NCBI RefSeq assembly: GCF_000192865.1
Contig: NC_015276.1
Coordinates: 1,426,001 to 1,490,000, forward strand
Reading direction: 5' to 3'
Origin: Marinomonas mediterranea MMB-1
GTDB taxonomy: Bacteria > Pseudomonadota > Gammaproteobacteria > Pseudomonadales > Marinomonadaceae
DNA: 64,000 nucleotides
The position numbers and the translations under genes are program-made. Within the stretch, counting starts at the first letter, position 1; each line of letters starts with the position of its first letter. The notes under the pieces were generated by a model. It was not told the origin of the DNA. It saw only the letters and a program-made list of their open reading frames with translations, and ran no database searches. Positions 43,091 to 51,768 of the stretch are shown here, one piece after another.

Positions 43091-43996
43091 CTAGCTTAGT
43101 GTTTCGTTAAAAAATGCAATGGTTCTGTCCCATGCACGTTCTGCAGCTTCTTCGTTGTACCTTGCAGTCGAGTCGTTGTGAAATCCATGATTTACACCTT
43201 CGTACATATACGCTGAATATTTTACGCCGGCATTTTTTAACGCGCTCTCATACTCTCCCCAATAGCCATTTACTCGTTTATCTAGTTGTGCGAAGTGAAG
43301 TGAAAGCGGTGCTTTAATGTCCGCTACAGGTAACTTAGGTGGTGTGCCGTAATACGGCGCTCCGGCATTTAAAGTTGCCCCCAGAGATGCGGCAAGTTGG
43401 TTGGTTAAGTACCCTCCAAAGCAAAATCCAACCATACCGAGTTTGTCTGTGGTGATGTCATGTTGCTTCAGTAGGTTGGCAGCGGCGATAAAGTCCGCTT
43501 CTATTTTTGCTCGGTCGAGCGTTTTTTGCATCGCTCTGCCTTCGTCATCATTACCAGGGTATCCACCTAGAGAGAACAGCGCGTCGGGTGCAAAGGCAAC
43601 GAACCCTTTTTTAGCGAGACGTCGAGCCACATCTTTGATGTAAGGGTTTAGGCCTCTGTTTTCGTGGGCAACCAAAACGGCGGGTTTTTTGTTATCCATT
43701 GATGTGTTTGCTGGAATGACTAAATAGCCTCGCCCTTTTTCGTGTCCTTGTGGTGAGTCAAACTCCAAATAAGACGCGTTTATTTCTGGGTCATTAAAAG
43801 ACACTTGCTCTGCCAATGCATAATTTGGGATTAACGCACTCGCAACTGCCGATAAGGACAGTCCAGCAATCCCCAGCGTTCCCAGTCTCGAAATAAATGT
43901 CCGGCGGTCAATGTCGCCATGGGCGTATTCGTCATACCAATCAAATGCTTCCTGAGGTATTTCGATCGTTTCTTTTGCTTGCTTGAGTTCAGTCAC
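43091..43996 (-). CDS. Tat-exported dienelactone hydrolase-family protein
   Basis: 301 residues. A ~30-residue charged lead, then a twin-arginine signal DRRTFISRLGTLGIAGLSLSAVASAL (residues about 30-56), so exported folded. The alpha/beta-hydrolase domain has the nucleophile Cys in GMVGFCFGG (about 193), Asp in AQLDKRVN and His in GVNHGFH, the dienelactone hydrolase triad. Such proteins often serve broad ester or carboxymethylenebutenolidase activities; substrate unknown. Start is GTG at 43996 with AAAGGTG upstream. A long perfect hairpin lies 90 bp upstream. Confidence 0.9.
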   Translation of the reverse strand: MTELKQAKETIEIPQEAFDWYDEYAHGDIDRRTFISRLGTLGIAGLSLSAVASALIPNYALAEQVSFNDPEINASYLEFDSPQGHEKGRGYLVIPANTSMDNKKPAVLVAHENRGLNPYIKDVARRLAKKGFVAFAPDALFSLGGYPGNDDEGRAMQKTLDRAKIEADFIAAANLLKQHDITTDKLGMVGFCFGGYLTNQLAASLGATLNAGAPYYGTPPKLPVADIKAPLSLHFAQLDKRVNGYWGEYESALKNAGVKYSAYMYEGVNHGFHNDSTARYNEEAAERAWDRTIAFFNETLS

Positions 43997-44082
43997 GTGT
44001 TCACCTTTCCCTTTTCTGATGTATGAGCAGTTTAAGAAATGTTCCGACTACCGGTTTTGATTACTGGTTCTGGGTTCAAATA

Positions 44083-44124
44083 CATCGTCTAATAAAGTTT
44101 TTTAAACAACTTTATTAGACGATG
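44083..44124. repeat. Perfect inverted repeat with 17-bp arms
   Basis: Arms CATCGTCTAATAAAGTT / AACTTTATTAGACGATG around TTTTAAAC. No T-tract on either strand. It lies between the divergent hydrolase and folM regions, 46 bp left of the MITE-like copy 2. Function unknown. Confidence 0.7.
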
Positions 44125-44170
44125 CCTTCACTTTACGATACGTTCACTGTCTATGGATTGGTTTAGTTAC

Positions 44171-44434
44171 GGAAGGTATGAACAAGTCCACTGGCTTCAG
44201 CGTACGGATAACTCTTCTTTATTCGAGGCAAGTGTCGCTGTTCAATATTGAGCATATTGGCAAGAAAGTTAACAAGAATTAAAGAGAGTTTAGCCCTCGC
44301 CCTTTGGGTCTTTCAGAGAAACAGCCTATCTTCGTTGAGAGTGATTGAAAGGTATTAACATTTCTGCTCACTCTCGCCTTAATAGCCTGTTTCTCTGATA
44401 AGACTGAAGCTCATAAGACTTATTCGTACCTTCC
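44171..44434. mobile_element. MITE-like repeat with IS5-type terminal inverted repeats (copy 2, longer)
   Basis: 264 bp, reverse orientation to copy 1 (38847-38980). Ends GGAAGGTATGAACAAGTCC and, inverted, GGAAGGTACGAATAAGTC, close to the left and right ends I remember for IS5. Positions 44171-44275 and 44415-44434 match copy 1; 44276-44414 is extra sequence with its own nested hairpin. Flanks TTAC and TTAT. No coding capacity. Confidence 0.8.
44313..44398. repeat. Nested hairpin inside MITE-like copy 2
   Basis: Outer arms TCAGAGAAACAGCCTAT / ATAGCCTGTTTCTCTGA (one mismatch) and inner arms GAGAGTGA (44337) / TCACTCTC (44368). It lies within the segment absent from copy 1. Confidence 0.65.
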
Positions 44435-44540
44435 TTATCTGATCTAAGTTTTATAATCAATCGTAGAAGAGATATTGATGGTTGTATTATTGAATTTTGC
44501 TATCGGTTAGATACCTCTAAAATACTAGGAAAAAAATTGC

Positions 44541-45266
44541 ATGCGAGAGAAACTACCCATCTTAGTGACAGGGGGAACACAACGCTTAGGCTTAGCGATT
44601 GTCCATGCGTTATTGAGAAATGGATACGAATTGATTGTGACTTATCGAACACCCAAGGCATCGGTTGATGAGCTTAGAAAAATGGGTGTTAGGTGTATTC
44701 GATCAGATTTCGAAAATGCTAATTGTATTGCCGAATTGGTGGAAACAATCACTCAAGATTGCCAAGGGCTTAGGGCGATCATTCATAATGCATCGGATTG
44801 GCAGGCTGAAGACGAGGTGTCATACTCAGCGTTGATCGAAAGGATGTTTAAAATCCACGTCAATGCGCCTTATGAGTTGAATATGGCTTTTTCAGAGCTT
44901 TTGAAGCATGCGGCGTGTAGTGGTGAAGATCAATCAGCGGATATTATCCATTTTACGGATTATGTTGCGGAAAAGGGGAGTGACAAGCATATTGCGTATT
45001 CATCAAGTAAGGCGGCTCTTGCAAATTTAACATTATCATTTGCAAAAAAGTTGTCACCTCACGTAAAAGTGAATAGCATTGCTCCATCTCTTCTAAAGTT
45101 TAATGATAAAGACGATGAAGAGTATCGTGCGAAGGCGCTGGCGAAATCACTTATGCAGATTGAACCGGGTGAACAAGAAGCGGTAGCGGCAGTAGAATAC
45201 ATTTTAAGTAGCCGATATATGACTGGAAGAACAATTGCTCTTGATGGAGGACGGCATTTAGCTTGA
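44541..45266 (+). CDS. folM: Dihydromonapterin reductase
   Basis: 241-residue short-chain dehydrogenase. N-terminal TGGTQRLGLAI differs from the usual TGxxxGIG and is typical of FolM; HNASDW follows near residue 85; the catalytic Tyr-x-x-x-Lys is YSSSKAALANL (about 157). Reduces dihydromonapterin (and weakly dihydrofolate) with NADPH. It is followed after 53 bp by folE, giving a tetrahydromonapterin route that in pseudomonads supplies phenylalanine hydroxylase. A MITE-like repeat ends 106 bp upstream. Ribosome site AGGAAAAAAA. Confidence 0.9.
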   Translation: MREKLPILVTGGTQRLGLAIVHALLRNGYELIVTYRTPKASVDELRKMGVRCIRSDFENANCIAELVETITQDCQGLRAIIHNASDWQAEDEVSYSALIERMFKIHVNAPYELNMAFSELLKHAACSGEDQSADIIHFTDYVAEKGSDKHIAYSSSKAALANLTLSFAKKLSPHVKVNSIAPSLLKFNDKDDEEYRAKALAKSLMQIEPGEQEAVAAVEYILSSRYMTGRTIALDGGRHLA

Positions 45267-45319
45267 GGTCCATTGTTATGAGTTTATGCCCAGTTAATTT
45301 AGGATTTTAGGAATTTATT

Positions 45320-46006
45320 ATGAGCACTGCAATTGCAGAAGAGAAGTCTTCTTTAGAGTTGATCGGATTGTCCGAAGAAGCAGTAAAAGTGCGAGATGCG
45401 CTCGTTAAGCACGGTTTAGAGACACCGATGATTGAAAACGGATTGTCGACTGAGGAGAAGTATCAGCGAATCAAATCCGCCTTTGAAGACGTTGTGTACA
45501 CACTCGGTCTTGATATGAACGACGATAGTTTGGCAGAAACGCCTCACCGAATCGCAAAAATGTATGTCCGAGAAATATTCTCGGGGCTAGATTACGCTAA
45601 ATTCCCGAAAATCACGGTCATTGACAACAAAATGAATGTTGATGAAATGGTGAAGGTGAACAATATTAGTTTTACAAGTACCTGCGAGCATCACTTTGTC
45701 ACTATTGACGGGTTTGCGAAGGTGGCGTATCTACCTAAGAAAAAAATTATAGGGTTATCAAAGATCAACCGTATTGTTAGATTCTTTGGCCAACGGCCTC
45801 AGGTGCAAGAACGTTTAACGCAGCAAATCTTAGTGACACTGCAGACACTTCTTGAAACCGATAACGTCGCGGTAAGTATAGAAGCCACGCATTACTGTGT
45901 TAAAGCTCGAGGTGTTATGGACGCTAGTTCATCGACGCAGACGACGGCACTAGGTGGGTTATTTAAGCGCAGCGATAAAACTCGAGGTGAGTTTTTATCT
46001 AACTAG
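45320..46006 (+). CDS. folE: GTP cyclohydrolase I
   Basis: 228 residues. Converts GTP to 7,8-dihydroneopterin triphosphate, the first step of folate and pterin synthesis. Very close to E. coli FolE over its length: SLAETPHRIAKMYVREIFSGLDY, the zinc ligands in STCEHHFVTIDG and HYCVKARG, KINRIVRFFGQRPQVQERLT. The N-terminus is about 15 residues longer. In operon with folM; terminator at 46037. Confidence 0.96.
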   Translation: MSTAIAEEKSSLELIGLSEEAVKVRDALVKHGLETPMIENGLSTEEKYQRIKSAFEDVVYTLGLDMNDDSLAETPHRIAKMYVREIFSGLDYAKFPKITVIDNKMNVDEMVKVNNISFTSTCEHHFVTIDGFAKVAYLPKKKIIGLSKINRIVRFFGQRPQVQERLTQQILVTLQTLLETDNVAVSIEATHYCVKARGVMDASSSTQTTALGGLFKRSDKTRGEFLSN

Positions 46007-46036
46007 TTAGCTGAATGATTTACTTATAATGTAAAG

Positions 46037-46058
46037 AAGGGCTTTTTGCCCTTTTTTT
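46037..46058 (+). terminator. Rho-independent terminator after folE
   Basis: Stem AAGGGC / GCCCTT with loop TTTTT and a seven-T tract. The start of the next gene lies only 13 bp further. Confidence 0.8.
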
Positions 46059-46070
46059 AATGAGAAAAAT

Positions 46071-46400
46071 ATGAAAAACGTATGGTTTCCCGCAAAAAAG
46101 AATGGATGGGGTTGGCAAGCGCCAACTTGTTGGCAGGGTTGGGCTGTGCTGGCGGTGTATCTTGCTCTTTTTATTTTATTAACCAGCCTTATTCATCCTA
46201 AAGAAGCGTTGGTTAATTGGGCTATATCGTCTGTGGCTTTGACCACTGGCTTGTTGTTTGTTATTCGGGTCAAGGGAGAGGCTCCTAATTGGAAATGGAA
46301 AAAAATAGAAAAGGAAAAGCGATCTTTATTTCGGCTTGAAAAGACGTTAGACCAAGAAGCTGATAGTCAAAACGGCTCTAATAAAAAGAAAAACGATTAA
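46071..46400 (+). CDS. Small two-helix membrane protein, unknown function
   Basis: 109 residues. N-terminal WFPAKKNGWGWQAPTCWQGW, a Trp-rich motif I associate with short conserved hypothetical membrane proteins, then helices at ~25-43 and ~48-66, and a Lys/Glu-rich cytoplasmic tail. No enzymatic motif. It follows folE but is separated by a strong terminator, and no good ribosome site is visible, so expression may depend on read-through or on a promoter inside the terminator region. Confidence 0.65.
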   Translation: MKNVWFPAKKNGWGWQAPTCWQGWAVLAVYLALFILLTSLIHPKEALVNWAISSVALTTGLLFVIRVKGEAPNWKWKKIEKEKRSLFRLEKTLDQEADSQNGSNKKKND

Positions 46401-46457
46401 TGTATAAAAATAGGTTGACTCAGTTTTTCAATTCCCTATAATGCTCGCCATTCCTAT

Positions 46458-46542
46458 GCGGGAGTGGTGGAATTGGTAGACACGCTGGATTTAGGTTCCA
46501 GTGCTTCACGGCGTGAGAGTTCGAGTCTCTCCTTCCGCACCA
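46458..46542 (+). tRNA. tRNA-Leu (anticodon TAG)
   Basis: 85 nt including encoded CCA. Acceptor stem GCGGGAG / CTTCCGC, anticodon stem CTGGA / TCCAG around TTTAGGT, long variable arm and TTCGAGTCT T-arm. A promoter-like TTGACT and TATAAT pair lies at about 46412-46442. Confidence 0.96.
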
Positions 46543-46549
46543 TATTCGA

Positions 46550-46586
46550 AAAGCCAGTAGTTACTATGTAATTACTGGCTTTTTTC
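46550..46586 (+). terminator. Rho-independent terminator of tRNA-Leu
   Basis: Stem AAGCCAGTAGTTAC / AATTACTGGCTT (minor mismatch) followed by TTTTTCG. Confidence 0.8.
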
Positions 46587-46648
46587 GTTTCTGGGTACTT
46601 TATTTGTGGCGGCATATTTCCATATACGCCGCCCATCTGTTTTGGTGT

Positions 46649-47866
46649 TTATTCTTCTTTTGTTTCTAAGGTTTTTCTCGCGACTATTTGAGGGAATAAA
46701 TACATCCAAATACCAACCACCGCAAGCGTTCCTACCCCTCCAAGTATAATGGCGGGCACAACTCCGAACCATGCTGCCGTAACGCCTGACTCAAATTCCC
46801 CTAATTGATTTGAACTACCAATAAATATGGAATTTGCGGCTGCGACACGTCCACGCATGTCGTCGGGAGTTTCCAATTGGACCAATGTTGAGCGAATCAC
46901 GACGCTGACCATATCCGCCGCACCTAATGTTGCTAAAACCACCATGGAAAGAATCAAGTTCTGAGAAAAACCGAACAAAATGGTCGCGATACCAAATATG
47001 GCAACGGAGCCAAACATGATTTTGCCGACGTTATGCTTAAGAGGGAATCTAACAAGGTATATAGACATGAGCAACGCGCCCACTGCAGGCGCACTTCGCA
47101 ATAGTCCCAACCCCCAAGAATCTGTTTGGAGAATATCCTTTGCAACAATAGGAAGTAAAGCAGTCGCGCCGCCAAGAAGCACAGCAAACATATCTAAGGA
47201 AATGCACCCGAGAATGGTTTTATTGTTTTTAATAAAGCGAAACCCGCCCAATAAATGGGATAGGTCCACAGGCGCTTTTGAGGAAGACGTATAATTATAT
47301 TTAAGGAGAAATATCAGAATACAAGAGAGCAAGAAGCAGCTCATGCTTGAAAAATATAGCGTGGGTGCGCCTAGAAGAAACACCAGTCCACCTAAAGCAG
47401 GGCCAGCAATAACGGATATCTCGCGAGCTGATGCAATGGCGCTGACGGCTCGAGATAACATGTTATTAGGAACGAGATTTGGAACAATGGATTGGTTTGC
47501 TGGCAATTCAAAAGATCTTGCCATGCCCAATAACACCGCACAAAGGTAGATCACGTTTGGCGTTAGGCTATTGACTAAATTGGTATACGCCAGCAGTAAG
47601 GCTGTTATCCCCATAATTAGACGCGTAATAAAGCAAATCAGCCGACGGTTATAACGGTCTACAATATGGCCTGTAATGAGCGTCAGTATTAGTTGTGGAA
47701 GAAACTGATATAAGCCAACTAACCCCAATGCGAGAGGGCTGCCAGTGAGATCATATATTTGCCAAGACATACCGACCGCCAGCATTTGAAATGCAAATGA
47801 CGAGGCGATCTGGGCAAACCAGAACTGAACAAAATTTGATTGCTTAAAAATAGATTCGGATTGCAT
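46649..47866 (-). CDS. MFS transporter (MFS_3/EntS-like)
   Basis: 405 residues with 12 helices. The loop between helices 2 and 3 reads GHIVDRYNRRLICF, the MFS motif A variant; NxxPxxL-like segment LPANQSIVPNLVP follows near residue 120, a feature of the EntS/MFS_3 exporters. C-terminal half contains TLVQLETPDDMRGRVAAANSIFIG, also typical. Probable exporter of a small molecule; no siderophore synthesis genes are adjacent. The upstream AdoMetDC gene is in the same direction but has its own terminator. Confidence 0.87.
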   Translation of the reverse strand: MQSESIFKQSNFVQFWFAQIASSFAFQMLAVGMSWQIYDLTGSPLALGLVGLYQFLPQLILTLITGHIVDRYNRRLICFITRLIMGITALLLAYTNLVNSLTPNVIYLCAVLLGMARSFELPANQSIVPNLVPNNMLSRAVSAIASAREISVIAGPALGGLVFLLGAPTLYFSSMSCFLLSCILIFLLKYNYTSSSKAPVDLSHLLGGFRFIKNNKTILGCISLDMFAVLLGGATALLPIVAKDILQTDSWGLGLLRSAPAVGALLMSIYLVRFPLKHNVGKIMFGSVAIFGIATILFGFSQNLILSMVVLATLGAADMVSVVIRSTLVQLETPDDMRGRVAAANSIFIGSSNQLGEFESGVTAAWFGVVPAIILGGVGTLAVVGIWMYLFPQIVARKTLETKEE

Positions 47867-47876
47867 ATTCTTTCCA

Positions 47877-47905
47877 AAAAAACATAAAGCGCCAAAAGGC
47901 GCTTT
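47877..47905 (-). terminator. Terminator after the AdoMetDC gene
   Basis: On the minus strand, stem AAAGCGCC / GGCGCTTT with loop TTTT, then ATG and a run of T. Confidence 0.75.
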
Positions 47906-47966
47906 ATTGATAGTCGGTGTCCTTATAGTACGGTGCGTACTATAAAATAAAACGGTGTGATATGTC

Positions 47967-48896
47967 CTATAAAATAGAAACGGCCCTTCCTATTTTTGGT
48001 TCACTGCGCATAAACTCATAGAAGCGCATCGTGTACCCACAAGTTAATGGTTCTGACACGTGATTCATTAGGGTATGTGACGAAGATTGAATATTAGGGA
48101 TGCCGTTAAAGCTAATAATATCAAAGCTATTTGGTTGTAAAATAGATGTCAGCCTTTCAATTACATTGGAGTTGGGCGTGCTCAAATCCAAGTTGGTTTC
48201 AAAGCTAACGTAAGAGCTTTCTTCTTGTGGGGTAATGTGGATTGTTGCATATTGATGGCCTTTTATCGCATTCATAGAATAGCCAAACGGCGCGAAAACA
48301 AAGTCATTTATTTCAAACCCTGGTAGCAGCTTATCCAGCTCGAGCAACTCTCGAATTGTCGCGGCGGATTGATGTTCGCTCCTCAAATATTGAGCGGCGT
48401 CGCCGTGGATATGGTACATCAAAAGTTCGTAGGTGTAGTCGTCCGGTGTTGCCACATAAGGTTTATCTAGATGATAAACGTAGTTGTGGTGTGTGTCTAA
48501 GTTACCTAACTGATAAGCTTTACCCGATAAATTTTGTTGAAGTTTATCGATGTCTTCACTAAAGGATGATTTTTGTAAGTGCGAAAGGTACTCATTCTTA
48601 CGCTGAAAGATGAGTGATAGAAGCTGGTCGCTTTCATAGCTTTCAAGGAAACTAAGGACTGCACTTACAAGCGTTGTTGTTCCGCACGTTAACATCACAA
48701 AATGATGATCCCATACGAATAAACTTGATTCGGACAAGAGATAGGCGTCACATTGCTCGTTGGATACGGTAGAGAGTATCTCCGCGTTTGCTTGAGAGAC
48801 AATGTTGCTCCAGTAATTTTTTCCTAGTGATCGAAGTGATGGAGCAAGCTCACTGACGACCACTTCAACCTTTTTTTCGGAACCTTCAAAGAACAT
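47967..48896 (-). CDS. S-adenosylmethionine decarboxylase, eukaryotic-type
   Basis: 309 residues. Self-processing pyruvoyl enzyme that makes decarboxylated AdoMet for spermidine synthesis. The sequence is of the eukaryotic class: FFEGSEKKVEV at the N-terminus, LLSESSLFV with the predicted cleavage Ser57, TCGTT with Cys71, FGYSMN with Ser207, and HITPQEESSYVSFETN with His220. Gln224 occupies the position of human Glu247, which as I recall contacts the substrate ribose. No spermidine synthase gene is adjacent. Start is ATG 48896 with GGGGGAA upstream; TTG 48899 is the alternative. Terminator at 47877. Confidence 0.9.
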   Translation of the reverse strand: MFFEGSEKKVEVVVSELAPSLRSLGKNYWSNIVSQANAEILSTVSNEQCDAYLLSESSLFVWDHHFVMLTCGTTTLVSAVLSFLESYESDQLLSLIFQRKNEYLSHLQKSSFSEDIDKLQQNLSGKAYQLGNLDTHHNYVYHLDKPYVATPDDYTYELLMYHIHGDAAQYLRSEHQSAATIRELLELDKLLPGFEINDFVFAPFGYSMNAIKGHQYATIHITPQEESSYVSFETNLDLSTPNSNVIERLTSILQPNSFDIISFNGIPNIQSSSHTLMNHVSEPLTCGYTMRFYEFMRSEPKIGRAVSIL

Positions 48897-48992
48897 CAAT
48901 TATTGTTTCCCCCTAACGGCTAAAAATGCCTTTTTTTTAAAAGGGGTATTGTATCTATATTGCTAAAAATCGATAGCAATTTTTTAGATAAT

Positions 48993-49916
48993 TTAGTTTA
49001 AACTCTTGCTGAATACTTGGCTTGGTGGAATACCAAAGTGCTGATGAAAGCGTCGACTAAAATGGCTGAGGCTTTGGTAGCCTAAATCATAGCTGACTTG
49101 TGTAACAGAGCCGTTTTGTTTTAATTTTTGGTAGGCAGTGCTCATGCGTCGCTGATGTTGATATTCCGCTGGCGTGCAACCTAAGTGGCGTTTAAATTCT
49201 CGGTAAAAGCGACTACGGCTCATGCACGCCATTTTACTTAATTCGTAGATATCCAAATGCTCAGCCAAGTTGGTCTCTATCCAAGTAACGGCTAGATTCA
49301 ATCCATTTGCTTCAGGGTCTTGCTGACAGTATTTAAGAAGCGTCTCGCGGCCGTGATGGCGCAGAATTCGTGTCACCAATTCACTGACGCCAAAATCAAC
49401 TAATAAGTCTCGATCTGGGTCATTTTGGACAAAGTCGCTGACGAGTCGTTTAAGTAGGTGCTCGGTTGCCTGATTATGAAGAGTATGGAGAGGTTGATCT
49501 GCGCTGAAAGTATAGGGCACATAAATGGACGAAGATTGTGTCACATCATGCATTCTATCGCACAGTTGAGCAATGCGTTCAGAAGATATTTCAATGGTTA
49601 AACAGGTCGTGGGGGCGTCCATATTGGCATCAGGGAAGTCGATAAACACTTCTTCTTTCGGGGCCAAAATAAAAGATTCATGAGGAAGAAAAGGAATGTT
49701 TTCCTCGCGTTTAGTATGCATTACCTTTGAACCTGTCACCATACCGCAATACAGTAAAGAGTCTGCTTTTAGGCTTACCCGATTGGCTTGCTCATAGGTG
49801 TCATAGACACTGAGCTCCGATTCTGGCCCCGCATAACAAATACGATTTTCTATTAGCTTTGATGGTTTTACGGATTTATTTGTTCTGGCAATAACCTGTT
49901 TCAAAGTCTGCTCCAT
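48993..49916 (-). CDS. AraC-family transcriptional regulator
   Basis: 307 residues. N-terminal AraC_N-type sensing domain (~20-190) and C-terminal double helix-turn-helix (~205-300): LDIYELSKMACMSRSRFYREFKRHLG and VTQVSYDLGYQSLSHFSRRFHQHFG. It is divergent from an aldehyde dehydrogenase gene, and a GGCAAGC direct repeat with 21-bp spacing lies between them, the usual AraC-family operator geometry. Regulators of this type often respond to the aldehyde or alcohol their target dehydrogenase uses. Confidence 0.92.
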   Translation of the reverse strand: MEQTLKQVIARTNKSVKPSKLIENRICYAGPESELSVYDTYEQANRVSLKADSLLYCGMVTGSKVMHTKREENIPFLPHESFILAPKEEVFIDFPDANMDAPTTCLTIEISSERIAQLCDRMHDVTQSSSIYVPYTFSADQPLHTLHNQATEHLLKRLVSDFVQNDPDRDLLVDFGVSELVTRILRHHGRETLLKYCQQDPEANGLNLAVTWIETNLAEHLDIYELSKMACMSRSRFYREFKRHLGCTPAEYQHQRRMSTAYQKLKQNGSVTQVSYDLGYQSLSHFSRRFHQHFGIPPSQVFSKSLN

Positions 49917-50022
49917 GAAGCCTACCCTACCTATTTTTTATTGTTACTTATGATGAGAGCGTGCCCTAAGTCTATACCTAAATGTACCAAGATGGGTTAA
50001 AAAATTGAGTTCGAGACTAGCG

Positions 50023-50050
50023 GGCAAGCTTTTTAGACTCTCAGGCAAGC
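50023..50050. promoter_or_regulatory. AraC-type direct-repeat operator
   Basis: GGCAAGC at 50023-50029 and 50044-50050, 21 bp apart (two helical turns), each followed one base later by TTT. About 65 bp before the dehydrogenase start and between divergent genes. Confidence 0.6.
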
Positions 50051-50112
50051 GTTTCTTTGTCGTGCTGACTAAATTCAGGGTTCAAATAAAATAAATAAAA
50101 CGGAGAGCTCAT

Positions 50113-51630
50113 ATGATTTACGCAAAACCCGGAACCGAAGGTAGCGTTGTTAATTTTCAGAGCCAATATGAAAACTTCATTGGCGGAGAGTGGGTTGCAC
50201 CTGTAAAGGGTCAGTATTTCGATAATGTCAGTCCTGTTGATGGTGATGTGTTTTGCCGTATTCCTCGATCTGGTGAAGACGATATTAATTTGGCGTTAGA
50301 TGCCGCCCATGCCGCGAAATCTGCGTGGGGAAAAACATCCGTTACTGCCCGTTCAAATATCCTTCTAAAAATAGCGGATCGAATCGAGCAAAACTTAGAA
50401 AAAATCGCCGTTGCAGAAACCTGGGATAATGGTAAAGCGGTGCGTGAAACATTGGCCGCCGATATTCCACTGGCGGCGGATCATTTCCGCTACTTTGCTG
50501 GGTGCCTACGTGCACAAGAGGGCAGTACGGCAGAGTTGGATGAACATACCGTTTCCTATCATTTTCATGAGCCTTTAGGTGTTGTTGGTCAAATTATTCC
50601 GTGGAACTTCCCGATTCTGATGGCCGCTTGGAAAATCGCGCCTGCTCTGGCTGCGGGTAACTGTATTGTCTTGAAACCTGCAGAACAAACACCAGTTTCC
50701 ATTTTAGAATTGATCAAGGTGATAGAAGATCTGTTGCCCGCAGGCATTCTCAATATCGTAAATGGTTTTGGCGCAGAAGCAGGGCAGGCGCTAGCAACCA
50801 GCAAGCGCATTGCCAAAATCGCTTTTACAGGCTCAACGCCCGTCGGTTCTCACATTTTAAAATGTGCAGCAGAAAACATCATTCCATCGACCGTCGAGTT
50901 AGGCGGTAAGTCTCCTAACATTTACTTCGCAGATGTCATGCAGCAGGAAGACGCATTTGTTGAAAAAGCAGCTGAAGGTTTAGTCTTGGCTTTCTTTAAC
51001 CAAGGTGAAGTTTGTACGTGTCCTTCTCGTGCGATTATTCAAGAATCGATTTACGATGATTTCATTGGTCATGTTTTAGAGCGTGCAGCAAAAATTAAAC
51101 GTGGCAACCCTTTAGATACGGAAACGCAAGTCGGCGCTCAAGCCTCACAAGAGCAATTTGATAAGATACTTAGTTATATTGATATTGGTCGTAAAGAGGG
51201 CGCACAGGTGCTATGCGGTGGTGCGGCGGAGAGTTTAGATGGCTTTAACAACGGTTTTTACATTCAGCCTACGTTAATGAAAGGCAATAACGATATGAGG
51301 ATCTTCCAAGAGGAAATTTTTGGTCCAGTCGTGAGTGTTACTACTTTTAAAGACGAAGCTGAAGCGCTTGCTATTGCGAACGACACTGAATTTGGTCTTG
51401 GTGCAGGGGTATGGACTCGAGATACCAATTTAGCGTATCGCATGGGGAGAAACATTGAAGCTGGCCGTATTTGGATGAATTGTTATCATCAATACCCTGC
51501 TCATGCGGCGTTTGGTGGCTACAAAAAATCTGGTGTTGGCCGTGAAACTCATAAAGTGGCTCTGGAACACTATCAGCAAACTAAGAATATGCTAGTTAGC
51601 TATGATATCAACCCATTGGGCTTCTTTTAG
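50113..51630 (+). CDS. NAD-dependent aldehyde dehydrogenase (AldB/ExaC-like)
   Basis: 505 residues. Complete ALDH superfamily protein: PWNFPILMAAWKIAPALAAGN with the coenzyme-binding Lys in VLKPAEQTP, FTGSTPVG, catalytic Glu in ELGGKSPNI and nucleophile Cys in FNQGEVCTCPSR (about residue 303). The sequence MIYAKPGTEGSVVNF at the start and NQGEVCTCPSR are typical of acetaldehyde/ethanol-pathway enzymes of the ExaC/AldB group. Ribosome site GGAGAG. Likely controlled by the divergent AraC regulator. An IS3-family element begins 107 bp after the stop. Confidence 0.94.
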   Translation: MIYAKPGTEGSVVNFQSQYENFIGGEWVAPVKGQYFDNVSPVDGDVFCRIPRSGEDDINLALDAAHAAKSAWGKTSVTARSNILLKIADRIEQNLEKIAVAETWDNGKAVRETLAADIPLAADHFRYFAGCLRAQEGSTAELDEHTVSYHFHEPLGVVGQIIPWNFPILMAAWKIAPALAAGNCIVLKPAEQTPVSILELIKVIEDLLPAGILNIVNGFGAEAGQALATSKRIAKIAFTGSTPVGSHILKCAAENIIPSTVELGGKSPNIYFADVMQQEDAFVEKAAEGLVLAFFNQGEVCTCPSRAIIQESIYDDFIGHVLERAAKIKRGNPLDTETQVGAQASQEQFDKILSYIDIGRKEGAQVLCGGAAESLDGFNNGFYIQPTLMKGNNDMRIFQEEIFGPVVSVTTFKDEAEALAIANDTEFGLGAGVWTRDTNLAYRMGRNIEAGRIWMNCYHQYPAHAAFGGYKKSGVGRETHKVALEHYQQTKNMLVSYDINPLGFF

Positions 51631-51768
51631 CGACTTGTAGATAGCGGCTTCTAAAGCTTTGGGTCTAAGTGGATAAGGTCGAGATGGATAGGATTGAGAT
51701 GAATAACTAATATCGACATAACAATACAAAGTTGTTTGTCTCGTCCTAAAATACGTTGACGATTTTTG

